DNA from: Halothermothrix orenii H 168
GTDB lineage: Bacteria > Bacillota > Halanaerobiia > Halanaerobiales > Halothermotrichaceae
Direction of reading: 5' to 3'
Assembly: GCF_000020485.1 (NCBI RefSeq)
Contig: NC_011899.1
Coordinates: 2,302,501 to 2,366,500, forward strand
DNA: 64,000 bases
Under the pieces are notes generated by a model. It saw only the letters and a program-made list of their open reading frames with translations, did not search any database and was not told where the DNA came from. Shown here in pieces: positions 46,168 to 54,913 of this stretch. The position numbers and the translations under genes were made by a program. Positions within the stretch are counted from its first letter, which is position 1. Every line of letters starts with the position of its first letter.

Positions 46168-47076
46168 TTAAAAATCAAGATTCTTTTTGTTTAGCTTCTG
46201 GTATTCAGGGCTTACAGGATAAAAACCTTCTTCCACAGCAATTTTCTGACCTTCTTCACTTAACTCAAATTTAATAAAATCAAGAACTGCTCCTTCAGGT
46301 TTACCATTTACATACTGGTTTAAAGGCCTGGCCAGAGGATAGCTGCCATTTTTTACATTTTCAGCCTTGAGAGGACTAACCGCCGGATCGTTTTCTGTCC
46401 TGGAAACATTTACAATGTTAACACCTTCAATCTCATGACCGTTGTCATCAACTACATAACCAACACCAACATACCCAATTCCTGCATTATCAGCCTTGAT
46501 GGCTTCAACAATCTGGGCATTACCATTCATCCTTTTCATATTCTGGGAATAATCACCTTTAAGGACATGATCCCTGAAAAATACAAACGTTCCTGAATTA
46601 CTCTGCCTACCGTAAAGAGATATTTCCTGATCGGGACCACCAACATCTTTCCAGTTGGTTATTTCACCTTTAAAGATTTTTCCAATCTGTTCAACAGTCA
46701 GTTCAGTTACAGGATTTTTTTCATGAGTAATAACAGAAAGACCATCCATAGCGATTACAATTCTTACAGGATCAACACCATTTTCCTCAGCCTGGTTAAT
46801 TTCTGATTCTTTCATCGTTCTTGAAGCATTGGCAATATCAACTTTTTTGTTTATAAGGGCAGCAATACCTGTCCCGGATCCCCCTCCGGTAACCGAAATT
46901 TTTGTATCTGAACCCTCCATGTATACCTCTGCCAGGTGCTGAACCAGGTTTACCTCAGTATCAGATCCTTTTATTTGAATATAAGCCTGCTGTTTGGTTC
47001 CTCCTCCACCACAACCAGCCAGTCCAACTATTAAAACTAAGCTCAATAATAATACTGTTAGCTTTTTTAAATTCAT
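46168..47076 (-). CDS. pstS: Phosphate-binding lipoprotein PstS
   Basis: The signal peptide ends in the lipobox VGLAGCGGGG, so the mature protein is membrane-anchored. The binding-fold motifs IKGSDTEVNLVQHLAEVY, VTGGGSGTGIAAL and GRQSNSGTFVFF contact phosphate. AAGGAGGG precedes the ATG. It is the first gene of the pst-phoU operon; a promoter with five PhoP-like boxes lies upstream. The second PstS (51268-52089) is divergent in sequence and has no lipobox. Confidence 0.95.
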   Translation of the reverse strand: MNLKKLTVLLLSLVLIVGLAGCGGGGTKQQAYIQIKGSDTEVNLVQHLAEVYMEGSDTKISVTGGGSGTGIAALINKKVDIANASRTMKESEINQAEENGVDPVRIVIAMDGLSVITHEKNPVTELTVEQIGKIFKGEITNWKDVGGPDQEISLYGRQSNSGTFVFFRDHVLKGDYSQNMKRMNGNAQIVEAIKADNAGIGYVGVGYVVDDNGHEIEGVNIVNVSRTENDPAVSPLKAENVKNGSYPLARPLNQYVNGKPEGAVLDFIKFELSEEGQKIAVEEGFYPVSPEYQKLNKKNLDF

Positions 47077-47126
47077 TTATTGCCCTCCTTAATATATAAT
47101 TACTATAATTCTTTTAATCCGTTATT

Positions 47127-47191
47127 AGTATAACAATTATTAGTTAATTTATTGTTACATCTTTGTTAAAATAATGTTAACAAAAAGTAAA
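47127..47191 (-). promoter_or_regulatory. PhoP-box promoter of pstS-C-A-B-phoU
   Basis: On the minus strand five hexamers occur at exact 11-bp steps: TTTACT (47186-47191), TTAACA (47175-47180), TTAACA (47164-47169), GTAACA (47153-47158), TTAACT (47142-47147). A -10 TATACT (47127-47132) begins nine bases after the last box. B. subtilis PhoP binds TTAACA-like repeats with 11-bp spacing, so this is a strong PhoP-activated promoter candidate. Confidence 0.9.
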
Positions 47192-47240
47192 CCAGAGCAA
47201 ATATATTAAGAGGACAATTTTTTATTACTATTATCTATTT

Positions 47241-49274
47241 TTAAATTTGAAAATTCCTGATAAGTTTATTTAATTCCTCGGTCATTTGAAACAATTTCCT
47301 TGATCTGTTGTTTATTTCCTCAATTGAGCCTGTTTGCTCTTCACTGGCAGCAGCAACTTCTTCTGCACTGGCAGAAAATTCTTCCGAAATATCCGCTATC
47401 CTTTTAATATGTCTACTAATCTCTTCACTCTGGACCTTTGCTGTCTGGACATTTGTACTGGAATGTTTGATACCTCCTGTAACTTCCTCAATTGATTCTC
47501 TAATTCTAATAAAGGCCTGGTTGGCTGACTGGACAACTTCTTCTCCATATTTTATCTGCCGGGTCCCTTCTTTCATCTTCCGGGAGACTTCATCGGTTTC
47601 CCGGTGGATATCGGTAATTAATTTCCTTATTTTACTCGAAGAACGGGCTGACTCTTCGGATAATTCCCTGATCTCTTCAGCAACAACACTGAATCCCCTC
47701 CCGGTCTCACCAGCCCGGGCTGCTTCTATGGCTGCATTTAATGCCAGCAGGTTGGTCTGTTCAGCAATTCCATTAATAATTTCAAGAATAGAATCTATTT
47801 CACTGGATATCTGCTCCAGGTTTTTTATTTTTATAGCTACTTCACTGATTGAATCATTAATATTAACCATTTGTTCTTTTACTTTAGTCATTTCTTCCTG
47901 TCCCTGAATGCTGGCAATATCCATTTCAGATGATAAATCTTCCACCAGTTTATTTGTAGTAGCTAGTTCTTCCATTTGCTCTGAGAGATTTTTTATTTTT
48001 TCTTCAACTTCTTCAACATTATTGGCCTGCTCATAGGCTCCACTTGATACTTCCTGAATAGAAGAAGCCACCTGTTCAGAAACCTGACTGATCATATTAG
48101 ATGATTCTTTCATATCTTGGGAAGCACTCTCAACCTGCCTGGCAGTATCATCAATACTTTGTATGATATGTCTCATCTGGCCAACCATCTTTTTAAAGGC
48201 CCCGGCCAGAATCCCCAGCTCATCTTTATGATTAATTGTTAATTCAACATTCAGGTTGCCCCGGGATACCTTTTGCATTTCATCTTTTATTTTTAAAACC
48301 GGCCTGATTAAATAAAAACTAACCAGTATAAATATGGTGACCATAACCACAACTAGTATAGAAATTCCTACTTTAATTATTTTATTTTTAATCAAATCCT
48401 GAACTATATAGGCTTCTTTTTCAGGAATCTGGGCCAGCAATGCTCCAACCTTATCAAGGGTTACATAGGAAACCAGTAATTTTTCATTATCAACTGAATA
48501 ATTGAAATCTCCCTTCTTTGATTCATAAATATGGTTAATATTAAAATATTTACCCATATTTATCTTTTTATTGTTGTCATCATGTTCGGGATGTGCTATA
48601 ATGTTGCCATTCTTATCAATCATATAAACATAACCGGTTTCTCCCAGTTTCCATTTAATAATATCTTTTAAATATTCAATGGATATATCAGCACAGATTA
48701 CCCCAGTATACTGATCACTATAATCAAAAACAGGAACAGCCACCGTAATTGCATATCCTTTTCCAGTTATTTTTTTATGTAAAGAAAGCCAGGTTGCTTT
48801 CCTGGAATTTTTTATTTCTTTATATCACTCCAGGTTTTTAAATTCATTTGATGTTTTTTTACGGGGAATAATTGTTACTTTATCCTTGTTACTGATAAAA
48901 TATATTGATTCAAAATAATCCGATTGTTGTAACTCATCTTCAAAAATTCTACGGGCTACCAGATGGACCTGATCATTGGAACGAAAACTATAGTTCTCAG
49001 ACATCAGCTTCACCCGCTTTTCCGCCTGTTTAATACTAATATCTACTTCTCTTTTTAGAAGCTTTGCAATCTCTAAATTCCTTTCTTTTGTATCTTCAAT
49101 AATTCGCTCCGAAACTGAATCATTTATTATATAACCCAGGGCAAATAAAGATATACTAATAATAATCCACATGATAAAAACCGCTTTGGCAGTAATACTA
49201 TGCCTAAAGTCTAATATCCATCTGATAATATTGTCTGGATATATCTTTCTTAGATATTTTAACATTATATTCAC
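47241..49274 (-). pseudogene. Methyl-accepting chemotaxis protein, interrupted by an in-frame TGA
   Basis: Read through, this is a 677-residue chemoreceptor. It has an N-terminal membrane helix, an extracellular Cache-type sensor (about 50-370), a second helix and HAMP (about 375-445), and a signalling domain with the hairpin tip [23 protein letters not shown] at 48825-48827 interrupts the sensor: NLE[18 protein letters not shown]. The frame is kept, and TGA differs from a Trp codon by one base, so a point mutation is the simplest explanation. It lies between the two pst operons. No CheW or CheA genes are nearby. Confidence 0.87.
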
Positions 49275-49282
49275 CCCATTTT

Positions 49283-49311
49283 AAAAAATATAGGCCCGTG
49301 ATAGGGCCTAT
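49283..49311 (-). terminator. Terminator after the second pst set
   Basis: TAGGCCC / GGGCCTA arms with a 6-base loop are followed on the minus strand by TATATTTTTT. It lies between the broken pstA2 and the MCP pseudogene. Confidence 0.85.
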
Positions 49312-49317
49312 TAAACA

Positions 49318-50197
49318 CTAGCAGCTTTTTTTCATTTTTGTCCTGTATCTAATTCTTAATATTATAGCTACTAAATTAATTACCAGGACCAGGGCCAGTA
49401 ATACCACTGCAGTGCCATAAGCCAGAGGTATCTGTTTGGATGGGAATGTCCCTGCTGTAACCAGAGCATAAATATGATATGGCAAGGCCATAACTTCATC
49501 AAATACAGATCCCGGTAATCTCATTGAAAAGAAGGTTGCTGCTGTAAATAAAATGGGTGCTGTCTCCCCCGCAACTCTACCAATTCCAAGGATACAACCT
49601 GTCAGTATTCCGGGCATGGCAGCCGGTAAAACTACATTTTTAATTGTTTGCCAGTTAGTAGCTCCCATAGCCAGGGAAGCTTTTCTATACTCATCAGGTA
49701 CTGCCATCAGGGCTTCTTCAGAGGCCCTGATAATGGTCGGCAATATAACTATACCCAGAGTCAATGCCCCAGATAAAATGGAAACACCGAAGTTGAATAA
49801 CTTTACAAAAATAGCCAGACCAAATAGTCCAAAAACAACAGAAGGGACCCCGGCCAGGTTATTCACACCAACCCTGATAATTCGAACAACCCTGTTACCT
49901 TTTTTAGCATATTCGGTCATATTATATTGCTGCAAAAACCCCAAGGGGAGCTGCAAATATAATTGCACCTGATACTAAATAAAAGGAACCCAGGATAGCC
50001 GGTAATATCCCACCCTCAGTCATTCCATTCCTGGGCATCTGGGTAATAAACTCCCAGTTAACAACAGCTAAACCCCTTTTAAATATAAATAAGATAATTA
50101 ATGCCAAAATACCAAGGGCTATAAACAGAGTTAACCCAAAAAAAGAAAAGGCAATTTTCTGTTTTAAATGACGATACTGTAATTTATTAATTTTCAT
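49318..50197 (-). pseudogene. pstA2: Second PstA permease, frameshifted
   Basis: Two overlapping frames together cover a whole PstA. The first (50197 to a TAA at 49922) ends APLGVFAAI. The other frame continues YNMTEYAKKGNR, matching FAAIYLNEYARKG of the intact pstA. Loss of one base near 49921-49926 (TATAAT read as TAAT) would explain it. The rest, with NLAGVPSVVFGLFGLAIF and the EAA-type loop, is intact. As written, the second Pst transporter cannot assemble unless it borrows PstA from the first operon. Confidence 0.87.
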
Positions 50198-51075
50198 AAT
50201 CCACTCACCTTCTCTTTAAAACGTTGGGAAGCAATATCGGCGATAATGTTAAAAAGTAAAGTAATAAAAAACAAAATTATACCTATCCCAAATAGAGCAT
50301 GGTAGTGTTCACTTCCAACAGGTGCCTCTCCCATCTCTGCTGCTATGTTAGCTGTCATCGGCCTCAGGGGCCTGAGAATACTATCAGGCATAGCTGAAGC
50401 CCCACCGGCAACCATCAAGACAGTCATGGTTTCCCCGATGGCTCGACCCATTCCCAGAATAACAGCTGTTACAATACCGGAAGAAGCAGTTGGTAAAATA
50501 ACTTTGCTTATTGTCTCCCATTTAGTTCCACCAAGGGCCAGTGAAGCATTTCTAAAGCTTTTAGGAACAGAAGATATGGCATCTTCAGCCAGACTGGATA
50601 TGGTTGGTAAAGCCATAATCCCCAGCATAATTGAAGCAGTTAAGCCATTAAGACCTGTCGGTAAATTAAATAAGTCTCTAATAAAAGGAGCCAGTATTTT
50701 CATACCAAAAAGACCATAAACCACTGATGGCACCCCAGCCAGCAACTCAACAATTGGTTTAACATAATTTTTTAATTTATCAGGTAAAATATAAGATATA
50801 AATATTGCAGAAGATATACCCAGAGGTACCGAAACCACCATAGCTCCAACAGTAACCAATAGTGAAGCACAAATCAAAGGTAAAATTCCATAATCATCAT
50901 AATAAGGATACCATTCCCGCCCGAAGATAAATTCCAGTATGCCTGTTTCGTTGAATATAGGCAAACCTTCATTAAAAAGGGTTATTACAATTGCTGTTAA
51001 AAACACAATTGAAGATAAAGCAAAAATAAACAGGGTTCCCTTAATTAACTTCTCTTTAGTTTTCCAGTTCAACAT
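50194..51075 (-). CDS. pstC2: Second PstC permease
   Basis: A 293-residue permease of the PstC family with PIVELLAGVPSVVYGLFG and the loop FRNASLALGGTKWETISKVI. The ATG at 51075 follows GGGGAGG closely; an upstream in-frame ATG at 51150 has no support. The stop overlaps the start of pstA2 by four bases. It is intact although its partner pstA2 is broken. Confidence 0.92.
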   Translation of the reverse strand: MLNWKTKEKLIKGTLFIFALSSIVFLTAIVITLFNEGLPIFNETGILEFIFGREWYPYYDDYGILPLICASLLVTVGAMVVSVPLGISSAIFISYILPDKLKNYVKPIVELLAGVPSVVYGLFGMKILAPFIRDLFNLPTGLNGLTASIMLGIMALPTISSLAEDAISSVPKSFRNASLALGGTKWETISKVILPTASSGIVTAVILGMGRAIGETMTVLMVAGGASAMPDSILRPLRPMTANIAAEMGEAPVGSEHYHALFGIGIILFFITLLFNIIADIASQRFKEKVSGL

Positions 51076-51267
51076 AACATCCTCCCCTGTAATACTTTTT
51101 ATAGGTAACTGTAGAGGGGGGATACTATCCCCCCTTTGTTTTAATGACATATACTGTTGCTTATATTATTATAAACTTATCTGGTGGTATTCTAATTGGT
51201 AATGTTAACTCTTACTTAATGTTTTTTATATGACTTCTTGTTGTGTGTTTTTAATTCTGGCTTACTT

Positions 51268-52089
51268 TTAGTATAAAGGAACATAACCTACTTCTTTAAC
51301 AATCTTCTGACCTTCAGGGCTTAAGATAAAATCAATAAATTTCTTGGTTAATCCTCTGGGCCACCCATTTGTAAACATATACAAGGGACGAACAATCATG
51401 TACTGAGAGTCACTTGGCAGATGACCATTTAATTTTACAGCTTTTACATCATCATTTAAGTAACCCAGACCGATATAACCGATAGCACCAGGAGTATCAG
51501 CAACTGTAGCCCTTGCTTCACCGTTAGAAGCCTGTAACAGAGCCCTGCTGGTAACCCTTAAAGCCTCATTATTTAATTCTCCATCATTGGCAATGTCATT
51601 AAATACAGCAAAGGTACCAGAACTGGAGTCACGGGAGACAACAACTATTTCCTGATCTTTACCACCCAGCTCTTTCCAGTTAGTAATTTTACCGGTGTAG
51701 ATCCCCTTTAACTCTTCTACAGTTAAGTCAGATACAGGGTTACCGGGGTGAACAACTACAGCAATAGAGTCTTTGGCTACTCTATGGGGTACAGGATAAA
51801 TACCATTGGCAATAGCTGCACTTACCTCTTTGTTTTTAATAAAACGGGAAGCGTCTGCTATATCAACAGCTCCATCAATTAAAGCAGCAATACCATTACC
51901 GGAACCGCCACCCCTCACAGAAATATGAACATCATGTTTAGACATATAAACTTCCGCAGCTTTCTGAGCAATGGGTAATACGGTAGAAGAGCCCTGAATA
52001 AACAAAGTATCAGAGGCTAATACTCCGGCTGACAATAAAGTTACCAATGCAATAACCAGCAAAGCAATCAAATTCTTTGAATTAAACAT
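51268..52089 (-). CDS. pstS2: Second phosphate-binding protein PstS (no lipobox)
   Basis: A 273-residue phosphate-binding protein: QGSSTVLPIAQKAAEVYMS, VRGGGSGNGIAALIDG and SRDSSSGTFAVFND. The signal peptide (ends near GVLASD) has no lipobox cysteine, so unlike the first PstS it may be released or held otherwise. It leads the second pst set and has its own PhoP-boxed promoter. Confidence 0.93.
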   Translation of the reverse strand: MFNSKNLIALLVIALVTLLSAGVLASDTLFIQGSSTVLPIAQKAAEVYMSKHDVHISVRGGGSGNGIAALIDGAVDIADASRFIKNKEVSAAIANGIYPVPHRVAKDSIAVVVHPGNPVSDLTVEELKGIYTGKITNWKELGGKDQEIVVVSRDSSSGTFAVFNDIANDGELNNEALRVTSRALLQASNGEARATVADTPGAIGYIGLGYLNDDVKAVKLNGHLPSDSQYMIVRPLYMFTNGWPRGLTKKFIDFILSPEGQKIVKEVGYVPLY

Positions 52090-52134
52090 TTAAGTAATTT
52101 CCCCCTTACAGTTTTATTTTATCGTTCGCTTATA

Positions 52135-52199
52135 ATCATAGCACGACAATGTTAAAGGCATATTACGATCTGGTTAACACGGAGTAAATGTTATGTTAA
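52135..52199 (-). promoter_or_regulatory. PhoP-box promoter of pstS2
   Basis: On the minus strand five hexamers occur at exact 11-bp steps: TTAACA (52194-52199), TTTACT (52183-52188), TTAACC (52172-52177), GTAATA (52161-52166), TTAACA (52150-52155). A -10 TATGAT (52135-52140) begins nine bases later, the same geometry as the first pst promoter. This lies in the 311-bp gap 52090-52400, whose other end holds the phoPR terminator. Confidence 0.88.
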
Positions 52200-52275
52200 G
52201 AGATTATTAAGAATCAAATTATTAAAACCACAAACATGGCAACGAAATCCTTTATACAAAAATTAAGTCAAATAA

Positions 52276-52306
52276 AAAACCCGTCCATTAGAATGAACGG
52301 GTTTAA
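52276..52306 (-). terminator. Terminator after phoPR
   Basis: AAACCCGTTCAT / ATGGACGGGTTT arms (one G-T-type mismatch) are followed on the minus strand by a T-run, about 95 bp after the phoR stop. Confidence 0.9.
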
Positions 52307-52400
52307 ACACAGATACAAAATATATTAAGATTTTATAAATAAAGCTGTTAAGACCACCATATATAAAAGACGGCAAACCACGGAGTGGACTTAAGAGAAA

Positions 52401-54185
52401 TCAGTTAACTTTATTTAAATAAAACCTGAATAGACTCCCTTTACCTGGCTCACTTTCAACCTTTATCTCACTATCATGATTTTTTATTATGTGTTTAACG
52501 ATGGATAACCCTATCCCGGTTCCTCCCATGGAACGGGACCTGGCTTTATCCACTCTGTAAAACCGCTCAAATATACGCCCCTGATCTTCCTCAGGTATTC
52601 CTATTCCATTATCCTCAACTTCAACAACAACTCTATTATTTTCTTCATATGCCCTTAAAATAACCCGACCACCGGGTTCAGTATACTTTATACCATTATC
52701 AACAAGATTAATTAAAACCTGCTCAATCTGTTCAGGAATCAGATAAACGAAAGGTAGTTTTTCCTTAATATCCAGTTTCAGATCAATATCTTTGGATTCA
52801 GCCTGTTCCTGTAACATAAGGTAAATCTTTTTAACAATCTTATTAAGGTCACCAGGCTGCAATATGACCTCTCCCCTTTTTGCCTCCAGTTTGGAGAGGT
52901 CAAGTAAATCTTTAATTAATAAATACAGTCTATCAGCTTCATCCTTAATTATACTTAAGAATCTTTTAATTGTAGTATCATCCTTTATATCATTGTCAAT
53001 AATGGTATCAATATATCCTATAATAGACGTTAAAGGAGTCTTCAGTTCATGGGACACATTGGCAACAAATTCCTTTCTAAGCTGTTCCAGCCGCCTGAGT
53101 TCGGTAACATCTGTTAAAACTATCAAACCCCCGGCCACCTGGCCCTCCTTATTTTCTATGGGAGCAAAATTGAGGCGAATTATTTTTGACCCTGGTGTCT
53201 GGAAATTAAGTTCCTCCTTTAATATTTTCTTTTTTTCTAAAGAAGTTTCTAAAAGCTGATCAACTTTATGATGTCTTATAACCTCAATAATATCTCTCCC
53301 GAGAACACCTTTATTCAGTCCGAGTATCTTTCGGGCCGCTGGATTTACCATGGTTATTTTTTTCTCATTATCTGTAACAATTAATCCATCTACAATACTG
53401 GTAAAGACCGCTTCAGTCCTGCTTTTTTCCCGGAATATTTCTTCAATTTTCCTTTCAAGCTCATTGGCCATATAGTTGAATGAATGAGCCAGTGTACCCA
53501 GTTCATTATTATAACTATTGAGGACTATTCTTTCTTTAAAATTACCATGGGCTAGCTTCTCGGCCATTGACCCCAGCTTATTTAAAGGTCTAACAAGACC
53601 GTTACTGAAACCCCAGGCCAGAATAAAAGAAAGAATAACAGTTAAGAAGAAAAACAACAAATAATTCTGGGTATTTTTTTCAATGGTCTCATTAATTGCA
53701 TTCAGGGATTTACTTAACCTTAAAAATCCTGTTAAGTTTCCGTTGACTTTAATCGGCAGTGAATAATAAAACATCTGCTGTTGTAAGGTCTTGCTTCTCC
53801 TGATTCGGTATGAGGAATTCTTACCATTTATTAATTCAATAATTTCAGGGCGGTTTAAATGGTTATCCATTTTTACAGGGTTATAATGGGAATCAGCCAG
53901 TACTTTTCCTGACATGTCGATTACAGTAAGCCTGGAATCTATATCACTTCCTATACTTTTAATCCATTTATCAAGTATCCGGGGATTATCATATTCTTCC
54001 ATGAAAACCTCATTTAATAATAAAAGCTGTCCCTGATGATCAAGGTTAATTTTTAGCTGGTCTAAGTAAAACTCCCTCTCATTATGGTTAAAATAAATAA
54101 ATAACAACCCCATAATAATAAGCTGGGTTACAATAAATAGTACCAGAAATTGATTTTTAATACTCAGGTCATTCCAGTTTAACAA
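52401..54185 (-). CDS. phoR: Phosphate-regulon sensor kinase PhoR
   Basis: The 594-residue kinase has two membrane helices flanking an extracellular sensor (about 30-165), a HAMP linker (about 190-245), and a PAS domain (about 250-355). The dimerisation helix has EFVANVSHELKTPLTSIIGY (phospho-His). The ATPase has NLVDNGIKYT, DNGIGIP and GTGIGLSIVKHI. The start is TTG at 54185 with AGGGGTGGGG upstream, overlapping phoP by 17 bases. With PhoP it should activate both pst operons when phosphate is low. Confidence 0.93.
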   Translation of the reverse strand: MLNWNDLSIKNQFLVLFIVTQLIIMGLLFIYFNHNEREFYLDQLKINLDHQGQLLLLNEVFMEEYDNPRILDKWIKSIGSDIDSRLTVIDMSGKVLADSHYNPVKMDNHLNRPEIIELINGKNSSYRIRRSKTLQQQMFYYSLPIKVNGNLTGFLRLSKSLNAINETIEKNTQNYLLFFFLTVILSFILAWGFSNGLVRPLNKLGSMAEKLAHGNFKERIVLNSYNNELGTLAHSFNYMANELERKIEEIFREKSRTEAVFTSIVDGLIVTDNEKKITMVNPAARKILGLNKGVLGRDIIEVIRHHKVDQLLETSLEKKKILKEELNFQTPGSKIIRLNFAPIENKEGQVAGGLIVLTDVTELRRLEQLRKEFVANVSHELKTPLTSIIGYIDTIIDNDIKDDTTIKRFLSIIKDEADRLYLLIKDLLDLSKLEAKRGEVILQPGDLNKIVKKIYLMLQEQAESKDIDLKLDIKEKLPFVYLIPEQIEQVLINLVDNGIKYTEPGGRVILRAYEENNRVVVEVEDNGIGIPEEDQGRIFERFYRVDKARSRSMGGTGIGLSIVKHIIKNHDSEIKVESEPGKGSLFRFYLNKVN

Positions 54186-54849
54186 ATTTATACCCCACCC
54201 CTCTCACGGTAACAATATAATTATCCCCGATCTTTCTTCTTAACCTCCTTATATGAACATCAACAGTTCTGGTATCCCCTGCATATTCATAGCCCCAGAC
54301 TTTTTCAAGTAGAATATCACGGGTTAATACCTTACCCGAATTTACCAGTAGATGACGCAATAAATCAAATTCTTTAGGGGTTAAGTTTAAAACCTCCCCT
54401 CCCTTACGGGCTTCATGACTGGATACATCTAATTCAAAATCAGCTTTTTTTATTAACTCATTATCACTCTTTTCTTCATTCTTTTGCACTCTGCGGAGCA
54501 CGGCCTTAATCCTGGCAACCAGTTCCCGGGGGCTAAAGGGTTTGGTTATATAATCATCTGCTCCCATTTCTAACCCAATAATTTTGTCCACTTCTTCCCC
54601 TTTAGCAGTTAACATGATTATGGGAATATCTTTAAATCGGTTATTGGACCTGACCTGCCGGCAGAAGCTCAGTCCATCAATCCGGGGCAACATTAAGTCA
54701 AGGATAATCAAATCTATGGAATCATTCAACCTGTCCCAACCTTCTTCTCCATCAGCGGCCAGTTCTACCCTGTAACCTGCCGTCTCTAAATTAAATTTAA
54801 TAAGCTCCCTGATATTCTCTTCATCATCTATAACCAGTATTTTCTCCAT
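54169..54849 (-). CDS. phoP: Phosphate-regulon response regulator PhoP (OmpR family)
   Basis: The receiver domain (1-120) has the acidic pair DDEE, phospho-Asp in LIILDLMLPRIDG, and LTAKGEE. The winged helix (about 130-226) has ARKGGEVLNLTPKEFDLL and VDVHIRRLRRKIG. GAGGAG precedes the ATG. A TATACT lies just upstream, within the gap after the Na/Pi gene terminator, but no PhoP boxes are seen there. It pairs with the 3' phoR gene. Confidence 0.95.
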   Translation of the reverse strand: MEKILVIDDEENIRELIKFNLETAGYRVELAADGEEGWDRLNDSIDLIILDLMLPRIDGLSFCRQVRSNNRFKDIPIIMLTAKGEEVDKIIGLEMGADDYITKPFSPRELVARIKAVLRRVQKNEEKSDNELIKKADFELDVSSHEARKGGEVLNLTPKEFDLLRHLLVNSGKVLTRDILLEKVWGYEYAGDTRTVDVHIRRLRRKIGDNYIVTVRGVGYKFVKLE

Positions 54850-54879
54850 AACACTCCTCCTCTTTATCTTAAGTATAAC

Positions 54880-54909
54880 AAAAAAAAGCCCCCTGTCAAA
54901 GGAGGCTTA
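54880..54909 (-). terminator. Terminator after the Na/Pi cotransporter gene
   Basis: AAGCCTCC / GGGGGCTT arms (one G-T pair) are followed on the minus strand by eight T residues, immediately upstream of phoP. Confidence 0.87.
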
Positions 54910-54913
54910 ACAT

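Noticed and set aside
48825-48827. TGA in the MCP read as selenocysteine
   Set aside because: The position fits Trp, the protein family has no selenocysteine members I know of, no SECIS-like hairpin was noticed after the codon, and no sel genes are in the window.
54850-54880. PhoP boxes ahead of phoPR
   Set aside because: The gap of about 30 bp holds a TATACT and ribosome site but no TTAACA repeats.
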